A DNA stretch of 64,000 bases from Burkholderiales bacterium. GTDB taxonomy: Bacteria > Pseudomonadota > Gammaproteobacteria > Burkholderiales > SG8-41. The DNA is taken from assembly GCA_030684405.1 (NCBI GenBank), contig JAUXYA010000032.1, positions 44,992 through 108,991 of the forward strand, written 5' to 3'. Below, one piece after another: positions 52,649-61,017 of this stretch; within the stretch, counting starts at the first letter, position 1, and each line of letters opens with the position of its first letter. Both the position numbers and the translations under genes were made by a program. Under the pieces are notes generated by a model. The model did no database searches. It was not told where the DNA came from and saw only the letters and a program-made list of their open reading frames with translations.

Positions 52649-52795
52649 AGCCGACCTCGACAGCATTGCGGATTACATCGGACAGGACAGTCCGGTGGCC
52701 GCTGCGCGGGTGATCCTGGAACTGATCGACCAGCGGAAACCCTGCTGACGCGGCATGTTGCGATGGGACGGCCCGGGCGGGTCATCGGGCGATAA
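52620..52795 (+). pseudogene. Truncated ParE/RelE-type toxin remnant
   Basis: Overlapping the antitoxin remnant, a frame from a TTG at 52620 reads LRWTRLAEADLDSIADYIGQ and DSPVAAARVILELIDQ, the N-terminal half of a ParE toxin, and then stops at 52748. The next family block (HVAMGRPGRVIG, compare LxHPxMGRPGRV) appears in another frame and ends at 52795. The C-terminal catalytic strand is missing. It is a frameshifted, truncated relic. Confidence 0.75.
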
Positions 52796-52920
52796 ATAGG
52801 ATCAGACACCATTATCAACTGGCTTGCATCCTCTTTTTTTGCCAACGCATCCCGTGGCGTTGACACCCTGCAGCCAGCAGCCTAGCATATCTGTATCTCA
52901 TTTGTAATACAGGAGCTGTC

Positions 52921-53199
52921 ATGGCGGTTTCACTGCGCATCCCCGAGGAAATCAAGCGGCGCGTCGAAAAGCTGGCGCAGGCGCGCGACACGACCGCGCA
53001 TGCCTTCATGGTGGGGGCGATCGAAGAGCGCCTGCTGGCCGAGGAAACGCGCGCCGAATACCACGCCGAAGCGACGGCCCGGCTTGCGCACATGAAAAAA
53101 ACCGGCAAAGGGATTCCGGCCGCTGAAGTGTTTGATTACCTGCGTCAGCGGGTGCAGGGCAAAGCCGCCGCACGGCCCAAGGCGCGCAAGACCGCATGA
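52921..53199 (+). CDS. Ribbon-helix-helix antitoxin
   Basis: The 92-residue protein begins with a ribbon-helix-helix (VSLRIPEEIKRRVEKLAQAR, HAFMVGAIEERLLAEE). A flexible, basic C-terminus (YHAEATARLAHMKKTGKGIP, then RPKARKTA) probably wraps the toxin. AGGAG lies close upstream. A TGTAT-N10-ATACA inverted repeat at 52892-52911 could be the autoregulatory site. The gene overlaps the toxin start by four bases. Confidence 0.85.
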   Translation: MAVSLRIPEEIKRRVEKLAQARDTTAHAFMVGAIEERLLAEETRAEYHAEATARLAHMKKTGKGIPAAEVFDYLRQRVQGKAAARPKARKTA

Positions 53200-53492
53200 T
53201 CTTCTTTTCCGAGGCGGCACTTGCCGACCTTGAAAAGATTTTCGAGTTCAATGCCGACCGTGATCCGGCGATGGCGCTGGACCATATCAACAAGATTCAG
53301 TCCGCGGTGACCGTGCTTGAACTCCATCCTGAAATCGGCAGGCGAGTTGCCCCGGGCTCGCCGTTGCGGGAACTGGTGATTGCCCAGGGGCAGGCCGGTT
53401 ATGTCGCGCTGTACGAATATTCACCCTTGGCAAACCGGATTCGCATTCTCGCGGTGCGCCATCAGCGCGAAGCGGGCCATCAGGATGGTTGA
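53196..53492 (+). CDS. RelE/ParE-family toxin
   Basis: The 98-residue product has the ParE/RelE fold pattern. An N-terminal FSEAALADLEKIFEFNADRD helix pair is followed by LELHPEIGRRVAPGSPLREL and C-terminal strands GYVALYEYSPLANRIRILAV followed by RHQREAGHQ. ParE toxins inhibit gyrase and RelE toxins cut mRNA. The sequence favours the ParE side but does not settle it. It is translationally coupled to the antitoxin (ATGA). Confidence 0.87.
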   Translation: MIFFSEAALADLEKIFEFNADRDPAMALDHINKIQSAVTVLELHPEIGRRVAPGSPLRELVIAQGQAGYVALYEYSPLANRIRILAVRHQREAGHQDG

Positions 53493-53547
53493 AGCGCTTT
53501 AACTTCCGCTGCGGACCGGCTCACGGCAAGCAATGTTGGCCGGCACT

Positions 53548-53715
53548 TCAGCCGATCACGATCATGTCGAAGTCCGACTTCGGCGCCGAGCAGTGCGGGC
53601 AGGTCCAGTCCGCCGGCATGTCTTCCCAGCGCGTACCCGGCGCGATGCCCTCGTCAGGCAGCCCGGCGGCCTCGTCGTAGACGAAGCCGCAGAGGATGCA
53701 TTGCCACTTCTTCAT
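53548..53715 (-). CDS. Rubredoxin
   Basis: This 55-residue iron protein reads [18 protein letters not shown] and later [14 protein letters not shown], with the two CxxC pairs that bind one iron. Rubredoxins pass electrons to alkane hydroxylases or oxygen-reducing enzymes. No such partner is adjacent. The gene is 20 bp upstream of nothing it obviously serves and precedes no operon on its strand. Confidence 0.94.
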   Translation of the reverse strand: MKKWQCILCGFVYDEAAGLPDEGIAPGTRWEDMPADWTCPHCSAPKSDFDMIVIG

Positions 53716-53735
53716 CTACGATCAGTCCTGCCCTC

Positions 53736-54728
53736 TCAGGCCTGTTCGTTATCCATCGGCTTGCCGGCCGCGTAAAGCTTGAGGTTCTCGGTGAACACCC
53801 GCGCCGCACGATCATCGTTGCCGGCAGAAGCGGAGGCGTTGTGCGGCGACACGATCACGTTGGGAATGTCCCACAGCGGCGAGTCGGCCGGCAGCGGCTC
53901 CTTCTCGAAGACGTCGAGGTAGGCGCCCGCAATCTGCTTCGACTGCAGCGCGGCGATCAGCGCCTTTTCATCACACACCGCACCGCGGGCAACGTTGATC
54001 AGGTAGGCGTGCTTCGGCATCAGCGCCAGCGTTTTCGCATTGACCAGCTGATGGGTTTCCTTGGTGTAGGGACAGGCGAGTACCAGCCAGTCGCATTGCG
54101 GCAGCAGGGCCGGCAGCTTGTCCAGCGTGTGCATTTCGTCGACCGGGTCGCCGTCGCGTTTCGGGCTGCGGCGCAGGCCGATTACCTTCATCTCCAGCGT
54201 CTGGCAGAAGCGCGCAACCGTCGCGCCGATGGTGCCGAGCCCGACGACGATCACGGTCTGGCCGCGCAGGTCCCGTGGCACATCCTTGCCGCGTGCCGGA
54301 TCCCAGCGCCGCTCGCGCTGCGCGGCAATCCAGCGCGGAAAACCGCGGGAGAGCATCAGCAGACCGCAGACCGCCGTTTGCCCAACCGGCTCGCCGTTGG
54401 TGCCGGCCGAGGTGGTGAGCCGCACCTTGCGCTCGTGCAATGCCGGCAGGAAGGGATGCTGATCGATGCCGGTGCTGACAAAATGTGCCCACTTCAGCTT
54501 GGTCGCTGCTTTCAGCGTATCGCCATAGCTGGCATACAGGTCGGAAAAGCGGATGTCGCGCGTCAGATAGGCAATCTCGATCTTCGCGACCATCTCCGGC
54601 GGGAGGCGCTGCGACGCCTCATCCGGCAGATGGATGATTTCCGGCGTAATGCCGGCGGCCTGCGCCGCAGCCTGCAACTGTTCGCCGAACTGCGCCACGA
54701 ACCCCTTGGACAACAAGATACCGGTCAT
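53736..54728 (-). CDS. D-2-hydroxyacid dehydrogenase
   Basis: The 330-residue NAD(P)-dependent enzyme has the Rossmann motif TVIVVGLGTIGATVARFCQ and the catalytic Arg in LINVARGAVCDEKALIAAL. Glu lies in YLDVFEKEPLPADSPL and the usual His in VIVSPHNASASA. It interconverts 2-hydroxyacids and 2-oxoacids. Its start lies 43 bp after the lyase stop, so the two are probably co-transcribed. Confidence 0.9.
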   Translation of the reverse strand: MTGILLSKGFVAQFGEQLQAAAQAAGITPEIIHLPDEASQRLPPEMVAKIEIAYLTRDIRFSDLYASYGDTLKAATKLKWAHFVSTGIDQHPFLPALHERKVRLTTSAGTNGEPVGQTAVCGLLMLSRGFPRWIAAQRERRWDPARGKDVPRDLRGQTVIVVGLGTIGATVARFCQTLEMKVIGLRRSPKRDGDPVDEMHTLDKLPALLPQCDWLVLACPYTKETHQLVNAKTLALMPKHAYLINVARGAVCDEKALIAALQSKQIAGAYLDVFEKEPLPADSPLWDIPNVIVSPHNASASAGNDDRAARVFTENLKLYAAGKPMDNEQA

Positions 54729-54771
54729 TGCCTGATGCTCCCCGCGAAAATGGTGTTCAAAGATCCGGTGC

Positions 54772-55656
54772 TTACTTCTCGCGCTTGAACAGCGCGTCGA
54801 GCTTCTTCTCGTACGAGTGGTAGTCGAGGTAATCATAGAGGTCGTCGCGCGACTGCATCAGGTCGACCACATTCTTCTGGTGGCCTTCCTTGCGGATGCT
54901 CTGGTAGACCTTCAGCGCCGCAGCATTGGCCGCGCGCCAGGCCGACAGCGGATAGAGCGCCATCGCGACATTGGCGCTGGCGAGCTCCTGCGTCGTGAAC
55001 AGCGGCGTCTTGCCGAACTCGGTGATGTTGGCAAGGATCGGCACTTTCACCGCGTCGGCGAATTTTTTGTATTCCGACAGTTCGGTAATTGCTTCCGGGA
55101 AAATCATGTCGGCGCCGGCCTCGACACAGGCCACCGCGCGTTCGACCGCCGCGTCCAGCCCTTCCACCGCCAGCGAGTCGGTACGCGCGATGATCACGAA
55201 ATTGGCGTCGGTCTTGGCGTCGGCCGAAGCCTTGATGCGGTCGACCATTTCCTCCTTGCTGACGATTTCCTTGTTCGGGCGATGACCGCAGCGCTTCTGC
55301 ATCACCTGATCCTCAATGTGCATCGCTGCAGCCCCGAACTTGATCAGCGACTTCACGGTACGGGCGATGTTGAAGGCGCCACCAAAGCCGGTGTCGACGT
55401 CGACCAGCAGCGGCAAGTCGCAGACATCGGTAATGCGGCGCACGTCGGTCAGCACGTCATCCAGAGTGCTGATCGCGAGATCGGGAACGCCCAGCGAGCC
55501 GGCAGCGACGCCGCCGCCCGAGAGGTAGATCGCCTTGAAGCCGCTGCGCTGGGCCAGACGGGCATGGTAGGCGTTGATGGCTCCGACGATCTGCAGCGGC
55601 TTTTCGACGGCAACCGCGGCGCGGAATTTCGCGCCGGGGGACATGGAAACGGTCAT
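54772..55656 (-). CDS. prpB: Methylisocitrate lyase-like (isocitrate lyase/PEP mutase family)
   Basis: The 294-residue enzyme has [20 protein letters not shown], the metal site [40 protein letters not shown] with the catalytic Cys of the K(K/R)CGHRPNK motif, and later [20 protein letters not shown]. This matches methylisocitrate lyase, which yields pyruvate and succinate. Methylcitrate synthase and dehydratase genes are not nearby, so another 2-alkylmalate-type substrate is possible. AGGAG precedes the ATG at 55656. Confidence 0.85.
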   Translation of the reverse strand: MTVSMSPGAKFRAAVAVEKPLQIVGAINAYHARLAQRSGFKAIYLSGGGVAAGSLGVPDLAISTLDDVLTDVRRITDVCDLPLLVDVDTGFGGAFNIARTVKSLIKFGAAAMHIEDQVMQKRCGHRPNKEIVSKEEMVDRIKASADAKTDANFVIIARTDSLAVEGLDAAVERAVACVEAGADMIFPEAITELSEYKKFADAVKVPILANITEFGKTPLFTTQELASANVAMALYPLSAWRAANAAALKVYQSIRKEGHQKNVVDLMQSRDDLYDYLDYHSYEKKLDALFKREK

Positions 55657-55876
55657 GGCAGTACTCCTGTCAGAAGGGCGCGGCAACGCTTGGCGTTGCC
55701 GGCATGCGAACGCCCGTACTGCGGGCCGCTGCCGGGGCAGCTGTCCGGAATCTGGACGAATCGGAAATTTTGGTCAGAAACGACGCAAAAAAAGATACCA
55801 CAGGGAGGGCTATTCCGCCATAGCGGACACGGTGGCATAATCCCGGCTCCCCAGTCTCACGATTCGGACTAATTCT

Positions 55877-56686
55877 ATGGCTCCCGCGAAAAACCCTGCC
55901 GACGACAACCAGGGCCGTCTGACCGGAACCCAGAGCATCGAGCGCGCCCTGCTCCTGCTTCGGGAGATCGCTGCGCACAACCGTTCCGGTTCCCGTCTGC
56001 TCGACCTTGCCACGCGCACCAACCTGCAACGGCCGACCGTGCACCGCATGCTCAAGTGTCTGGCCCATGAGGGCATGGTGCAGCAGGATTCCGAGACTCA
56101 CCGTTACTTCCTCGGTCCGATGGCCTTCGAACTCGGGCTGACGGCGGCGCCGCGCTTCAACCTGCGCGAGATATGCCATCCGGCGATGTCGCGTATCGCC
56201 GAGGCCACCGGTGACACGGTGTTCCTGACCCAGAGGAGTGGCCTCGATTCCGTGTGCATCGACCGCCGCGAAGGCACATTCCCGATCAAGACCTTCACCC
56301 TCGAAGTCGGCATGCGCCGGCCGCTGGGCGTGGGCACCGGCAGCCTCGCGATACTCGCGGCCCTGCCCGAGGACGAAGTCCGCGGCATCATCACCAGTAA
56401 CGAACCGCGGCTGTCAGAACATGGGCTGAACGGCCCGGCACTGCTGTCACAGGCGCGCAAGGCGCAGAAGCTCGGCTACGCCGTGCGCGAGACGCCGACA
56501 CTGGCGGGAGTGCGCTCCATCGGCCACGTGCTGCGCAACCAGAGCGGCATGCCTTTTGCAGCGCTGTCGATTTCCGCAATCTCCAGCCGCATGGCCGATC
56601 GCCGCGTGCAGGAACTGGCAACCTTGCTGCGCAACGAAGCGCGGCTGGTCGAGCGGCTGATCGCCAACGGCATGGAATTTCGCTAG
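55877..56686 (+). CDS. IclR-family transcriptional regulator
   Basis: The 269-residue regulator has an N-terminal winged helix (TQSIERALLLLREIAAHN, RTNLQRPTVHRMLKCLAHEG) and a C-terminal effector domain (DTVFLTQRSGLDSVCIDRRE, RRPLGVGTGSLAILAALPE). It is divergent from prpB and directly upstream of the TctC/CoA-transferase genes, so it probably governs one or both. The effector is unknown. Confidence 0.92.
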   Translation: MAPAKNPADDNQGRLTGTQSIERALLLLREIAAHNRSGSRLLDLATRTNLQRPTVHRMLKCLAHEGMVQQDSETHRYFLGPMAFELGLTAAPRFNLREICHPAMSRIAEATGDTVFLTQRSGLDSVCIDRREGTFPIKTFTLEVGMRRPLGVGTGSLAILAALPEDEVRGIITSNEPRLSEHGLNGPALLSQARKAQKLGYAVRETPTLAGVRSIGHVLRNQSGMPFAALSISAISSRMADRRVQELATLLRNEARLVERLIANGMEFR

Positions 56687-56761
56687 CCCCTGGTACCCGT
56701 TACATTCGCGGCACAATACCGGACGAGCCGCTACATGGCGGCATGACCCAAGGAGAACCCC

Positions 56762-57727
56762 ATGAACACCTCATTTCGCATGATCGCCGCGTTGCTGCTC
56801 GCTGCAACGGCCGGCGCCGCCAGCGCCCAGGCCTGGCCGGCCAAACCAGTCCGCCTGGTCGTACCCTTCCCTCCCGGCGCCAGCAACGACGTGTTGTCAC
56901 GCATCACCGCGCAGACCATGAGCCCCGGACTTGGCCAACAGATCGTCGTCGAAAACCGCGCCGGTGGCGGCGGCATCGTCGGCGCCGACAATGTCGCCAA
57001 ATCGCCGGGCGACGGCTACAGCATGCTCAACATCCAGGCCTCCTTCGTCGCCAATGCCGCGCTGCGACCCAAACTGCCTTACGACCCGATCGCCGACTTC
57101 GCCTATGTAGGGATGATGGCGCGCGGCCCGCTGCTGATGGTGGTGCATCCGTCGCTGCCGGTAAAAACCGTGCGCGAGTTCATCGCGCTGGCGAAATCGA
57201 GACCCGGCCAGGTCAACTACGGCTCCACCGGCACCGGCAGCCACAACCACATGGCCACCGAACTGTTCAAGCGCATGGCCGGGATCAACATCGTGCACGT
57301 GCCTTACAAGGGCGCGGCACCGGCGCTGACCGACCTGATGGGCGGTCACATCCAGTTGGTGATGACCAGCCTGCCCTCGGCGATGACCCAGGTGCAGGCT
57401 GGCCGCATGAAGGCGCTGGGCGTGGCCAGCGAAAAACGCACCAGCTTCATGCCGCAGGTGCCGACCATCGCCGAGGCCGGCGTGCCCGGCTACTTAGCAG
57501 AGTTCTGGTGGGGACTGGTGGTGCCGGTGAAAACACCGCCAGAGATAACCGCACGGCTGGGCAGTGAATTGGCCAGGGCGCTGCAGTCCCCCGACCTCAA
57601 GCAGCGCTTCGCCGGCGAGGGCGCGGAACCAGCGACGATGAACGGCGATGCCTTCCAGCGCTTTGTCGTCAACGAAATCTCGCGCTGGCGCAAGGTCGCG
57701 CAGGAGACCGGCATCAAACCCGAGTGA
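56762..57727 (+). CDS. Bug/TctC-family periplasmic solute receptor
   Basis: The 321-residue protein has a signal peptide (MIAALLLAATAGAASAQ) and the TctC domain: WPAKPVRLVVPFPPGASNDV, VENRAGGGGIVGADNVAKSP, NYGSTGTGSHNHMATELFK, HVPYKGAAPALTDLMGGHI and VPTIAEAGVPG. Bug proteins bind carboxylic acids. The small and large membrane subunits (TctB, TctA) are absent here, as is common for the many Bug receptors of Burkholderiales. Its stop overlaps the next start (TGATG). Confidence 0.92.
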   Translation: MNTSFRMIAALLLAATAGAASAQAWPAKPVRLVVPFPPGASNDVLSRITAQTMSPGLGQQIVVENRAGGGGIVGADNVAKSPGDGYSMLNIQASFVANAALRPKLPYDPIADFAYVGMMARGPLLMVVHPSLPVKTVREFIALAKSRPGQVNYGSTGTGSHNHMATELFKRMAGINIVHVPYKGAAPALTDLMGGHIQLVMTSLPSAMTQVQAGRMKALGVASEKRTSFMPQVPTIAEAGVPGYLAEFWWGLVVPVKTPPEITARLGSELARALQSPDLKQRFAGEGAEPATMNGDAFQRFVVNEISRWRKVAQETGIKPE

Positions 57728-58977
57728 TGGCTGCGTTGCCCCGCAAGAATTACACCCCGGGCGCGCGCGGCCCGCTCGACGGCGTGCGCGTGCTCGACCT
57801 GTCGCGCCTGGTCGCCGGCAACACGCTGACGCAGTTCCTCGCCGATTTCGGCGCTGAGGTGATCAAGGTCGAGCCACCGGCGGGCGATACGCTGCGCGCC
57901 TGGAAAACGAAGAACGTCGAGACCAACTGGAAAATCTACGCGCGCAGCAAGAAAAGCCTCGGTCTCGAGCTGCGCAAGCCGGAAGCGCGCGAGTTGCTGA
58001 AAAAACTTGTTCCTTCCGCGCAGATGCTCGTCGAGAGCTTCCGTCCGGGCACGCTCGAAAAAATGGGACTCGGCCCCGACACGCTGCTGCAGATCAACCC
58101 GAAGCTGGTGATCGTGCGCATATCCGGCTGGGGCCAGGATGGTCCCTACAGCCGGCGCCCGGGGTTTGGCACGCTGGTGGAGGGCATGTCGGGCTTCGCC
58201 TCCTTTAACGGCTTCGCCGACCGCGAGCCGGTGCTGCCACCGATGTACCTCGCCGACAGCATGGCCGGACTCTGCGGCGCGGCGGCAGCGATGACCGCGC
58301 TGCGCGAAGTTGAAGTCAAGGGCGGCCAGGGCCAGATCATCGATCTGCCGCTGCTCGACCCGCTGTTCGCTGTACTCGGACCGCAGGCGGCAAACTACCG
58401 CCTCACCGGCAAGGTCAAGCCGCGCACCGGCAGCCGCTCGACCAATGCCGGTCCGCGCAACGCCTACCAATGCAAGGACGGGCTGTATGTGTGCCTGTCC
58501 TCTTCGACGCAGAAAATGGCGGAACGCCTGTTCCGCTCGATCGGGCATCCCGAGTTCATCACTGACCCGCGCTATGCCACGAACGAAGAGCGCGTGAAGC
58601 ATGCCGAGGAGCTCGACGCGGTGATCGGTGAATTCATCGCGCAGCGCACGCAGGCGGAGAACGTCGCCTTCTTTGAAGAAGCCGAAGTCACTATCGGCCC
58701 GATCTACGACATCCGGCAGATTCTCGAGGATCCGCATTTCAGTGCGCGTGAAATCCTCGCTGACTACCCGGACGAAGACATGGCTGATTTCCCGATGCAC
58801 CATGTCGTGCCGCGGCTCTCGGGCACGCCGGGCGCGATCCGCGCGCCAGCACCCAAGCTCGGCGAGCACAACGCAGCCCTGCTCGGCGAAATCGGCGTCG
58901 ATGCTGCGGCCTATCGCCGGCTGCTGGAGGCCGGCATTGCCTGCGCGGGCAACGCCGCTCCCGCCGGAGAAGAATGA
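57727..58977 (+). CDS. Family III (CaiB/BaiF) CoA-transferase
   Basis: The 416-residue protein has the family features GPLDGVRVLDLSRLVAGNTL, TQFLADFGAEVIKVEPPAGD, VRISGWGQDGPYSRRPGFGT and the catalytic Asp in MYLADSMAGLCGA. Members transfer CoA between dicarboxylate or aromatic acids without loss of thioester energy. Its place beside a TctC receptor and a CitE-type lyase suggests it activates an imported C4-C6 dicarboxylate such as itaconate or citramalate (inference). An in-frame GTG three bases upstream is possible. Confidence 0.9.
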   Translation: MAALPRKNYTPGARGPLDGVRVLDLSRLVAGNTLTQFLADFGAEVIKVEPPAGDTLRAWKTKNVETNWKIYARSKKSLGLELRKPEARELLKKLVPSAQMLVESFRPGTLEKMGLGPDTLLQINPKLVIVRISGWGQDGPYSRRPGFGTLVEGMSGFASFNGFADREPVLPPMYLADSMAGLCGAAAAMTALREVEVKGGQGQIIDLPLLDPLFAVLGPQAANYRLTGKVKPRTGSRSTNAGPRNAYQCKDGLYVCLSSSTQKMAERLFRSIGHPEFITDPRYATNEERVKHAEELDAVIGEFIAQRTQAENVAFFEEAEVTIGPIYDIRQILEDPHFSAREILADYPDEDMADFPMHHVVPRLSGTPGAIRAPAPKLGEHNAALLGEIGVDAAAYRRLLEAGIACAGNAAPAGEE

Positions 58978-59022
58978 CTCCGCGGCACAGCCGCACCCGC
59001 AACCACCGCAAAGGATACAGCC

Positions 59023-59934
59023 ATGTATCGTGAACTTCCTGTCTGGCGCTCGCTGATGTATGTCCCGGTCAACGTCGAGAAATATGTCGACAAGGCGCAT
59101 ACCCGGGGCGCCGACGTGATCCAGCTCGACATCGAAGACAGCGTGCCGCTCGCCGAGAAGGCCAACGCGCGCAAGCTGGTCGAGAAGAATGCCGCGCGCG
59201 TGCGCCGCGGCGGCGCCGATGTCGTCGTGCGCATCAACCAGCCGCTGTCGCTGGCAGTGCGCGACATCGAGCATTCGGTGTGCCCCGACGTCGATGGCAT
59301 CGCGGTGACCAAGGCCACCGGCGTGTCGCACCTGCAGCTGCTCGACGAACTGGTCAGCGAGCTCGAGCAGAAACGCGGCATGGCCGTCGGCCATACGAAG
59401 TTCATCACCATGATCGAGACACCGGAGGCGTTTTTCAAAATTCGCGAGATCACCACCGCGACCAGCCGCATCATCGCCTGCAACATCGGTGGCGAGGACT
59501 TCGCGCTGAACTGCAACATGCAGCCCAGCGGTGAAGCGCTGTTCTATCCCAAGCAGCACATGATCATCGCCGCCAATGCCGCCGGCATCATGCCGCTGGG
59601 TTTCATCGACAGCGTCGCCGGCTTCGGCGACTGGGAGAAGTTCCGGGCCATGGTGCGCCGCTCGCGCGACTTCGGCTTCATGGGCGCGGGCTGCATCCAT
59701 CCCGGCCAGGTCACCATCGTCAACGAGGAATACAAGCCGGCCGCGGAAGAAGTGGAGTACGCGCGCAAGATCATTGCCCTCGACCGCGAGGCCCAGGCCG
59801 CGGGGCGCGGCTCCTTCGCCGTCGACGGCAAGATGATCGATATTCCGGTGATCGTCCGCGCCGAGCGCATGCTCAAGCGCTACGCAGCCATCACTGCGCG
59901 CGAATCCCGGACACTCGCCGCGATGAAGGGCTAA
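59023..59934 (+). CDS. CitE/HpcH-type CoA-ester lyase
   Basis: The 303-residue TIM-barrel enzyme has RSLMYVPVNVEKYVDKAHTR, the metal Asp/Glu in VIQLDIEDSVPLAEK, VVVRINQPLSLAVRDIE, FITMIETPEAFFKIREI and FMGAGCIHPGQVTIVN. It belongs with malyl-CoA, citramalyl-CoA and beta-methylmalyl-CoA lyases, which cleave to acetyl-CoA or propionyl-CoA plus glyoxylate or pyruvate. With the flanking CoA-transferases and the hydratase at 61936, it completes a three-step activation-hydration-cleavage route (inference). Confidence 0.9.
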   Translation: MYRELPVWRSLMYVPVNVEKYVDKAHTRGADVIQLDIEDSVPLAEKANARKLVEKNAARVRRGGADVVVRINQPLSLAVRDIEHSVCPDVDGIAVTKATGVSHLQLLDELVSELEQKRGMAVGHTKFITMIETPEAFFKIREITTATSRIIACNIGGEDFALNCNMQPSGEALFYPKQHMIIAANAAGIMPLGFIDSVAGFGDWEKFRAMVRRSRDFGFMGAGCIHPGQVTIVNEEYKPAAEEVEYARKIIALDREAQAAGRGSFAVDGKMIDIPVIVRAERMLKRYAAITARESRTLAAMKG

Positions 59935-60002
59935 GCCCTGACGCGCTGGTGGCGCGCACGCACTGATGGCGATTCTCTTTCCGGCCACGGTCGGCTAGGA
60001 TG

Positions 60003-60033
60003 GCGCAACGCGGCGGCGACCCGTCGTTGCGCA
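60003..60033 (+). other. Hairpin upstream of the second TctC gene
   Basis: GCGCAACG and CGTTGCGC form an 8-bp stem around a GC-rich loop, about 15 bp before the TctC start. It could terminate the lyase transcript or mask the ribosome site at 60036-60041. No T run follows. Confidence 0.4.
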
Positions 60034-60045
60034 TTGGGAGGATTC

Positions 60046-61017
60046 ATGAAAAATATGAATAAAATCAAGTATTTATATGTATTAATTGCGCTTGCGGCAG
60101 CTCTTCCGGTCGCAGCCCAAAGCAGCGCGAAGTTTCCCACCAAGCCCGTACGCATCATCGTCGCCTTCCCGCCCGGCAGTTCGACCGACATCGTCGCGCG
60201 GGTGGTGGGCGAACGCCTCAGCGAGATCTGGGGCCAGAACGTGATCATCGACAACCGCCCCGGGGCCTCCGGCAACATCGGCACCCAGGTCGCGCTGCGC
60301 GCCAATCCCGACGGCCACACGCTGTTCATGAACAGTTCGGCAATCGCGGTCAACGTCAGCCTCTACAGCAAGCCCGGCTATGCGATGAAGGACATCGTGC
60401 CCATCCTGCAGGGGCCGACCACGCCAAACCTGATCACCGTGCATCCCTCGCTGCCGGCGAAGACACTGCAGGAACTGATTGAGCTCGCCAAATCGAAACC
60501 ACTGTCCTACGGCTCCTCGGGCACCGGCACAACGCCGCATCTCGACATGGAATTGCTGTTCAAGACCCTGGCCAAGGTGGACATCACCCACGTGCCGTAC
60601 AGCCCGGCAGCAGCGGCCACCGCCGTGGTCGCCAACCAGGTGCCAGTGGGATCGACCTCGATGCCGCCGGCAGTGCCGCATGTGAAAAGCGGACGCCTGC
60701 GCGCGATCGCGGTGACCACGGCGAAACGCTCCGCAGTGCTGCCCGAGGTGCCCACGGTCGCGGAGTCCGGGTTCCCCGGCTTTGACGACTACACCTGGTT
60801 TTCGGTGTTCGCGCCGGCGGGCATTCCCGCAGCGGTAGTGAACCAGATCAACCGCGACTTCACCGCAGGGCTGCAGTCGCCGGCGGCAAAGGAGCGCCTC
60901 GCCGCGCTGTCGCTGGAATTCACGCCCAACACGCCGGCAGAATTCGCCAAGCGACTGCGTAACGAGGTTGAGAAATACGCGCAGATGGTCAAGCAGTCCG
61001 GCGCCCGCGTCGACTAA
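60046..61017 (+). CDS. Bug/TctC-family periplasmic solute receptor, second copy
   Basis: The 323-residue protein has a signal peptide that starts MKNMNKIKYLYVLIALAAAL and the TctC domain: FPTKPVRIIVAFPPGSSTDI, IDNRPGASGNIGTQVALRAN, YGSSGTGTTPHLDMELLFK, HVPYSPAAAATAVVANQVPV and VPTVAESGFPG. GGGAGG precedes the ATG at 60046. The codons for KNMNKIKYLYVLI are unusually AT-rich and coincide with a copy of the dispersed repeat. It is distinct from the receptor at 56762, so a second ligand is likely. The stop overlaps the dioxygenase start by one base. Confidence 0.92.
   Translation: MKNMNKIKYLYVLIALAAALPVAAQSSAKFPTKPVRIIVAFPPGSSTDIVARVVGERLSEIWGQNVIIDNRPGASGNIGTQVALRANPDGHTLFMNSSAIAVNVSLYSKPGYAMKDIVPILQGPTTPNLITVHPSLPAKTLQELIELAKSKPLSYGSSGTGTTPHLDMELLFKTLAKVDITHVPYSPAAAATAVVANQVPVGSTSMPPAVPHVKSGRLRAIAVTTAKRSAVLPEVPTVAESGFPGFDDYTWFSVFAPAGIPAAVVNQINRDFTAGLQSPAAKERLAALSLEFTPNTPAEFAKRLRNEVEKYAQMVKQSGARVD
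60054..60077 (+). repeat. Dispersed AT-rich repeat, copy C, inside a signal-peptide coding region
   Basis: TATGAATAAAAT and the following CAAGTATTTATA match the 24-bp unit of 4393-4416 at 21 of 24 positions. Here the unit lies within codons 3-11 of the TctC gene rather than in an intergenic gap. Confidence 0.65.

Noticed and set aside
57490..59988. An 832-codon open frame on the minus strand
   Set aside because: It lies antisense to TctC, a CoA-transferase and a CitE-type lyase, all with clear family motifs. Long antisense frames are common in high-GC DNA with strong third-position bias.
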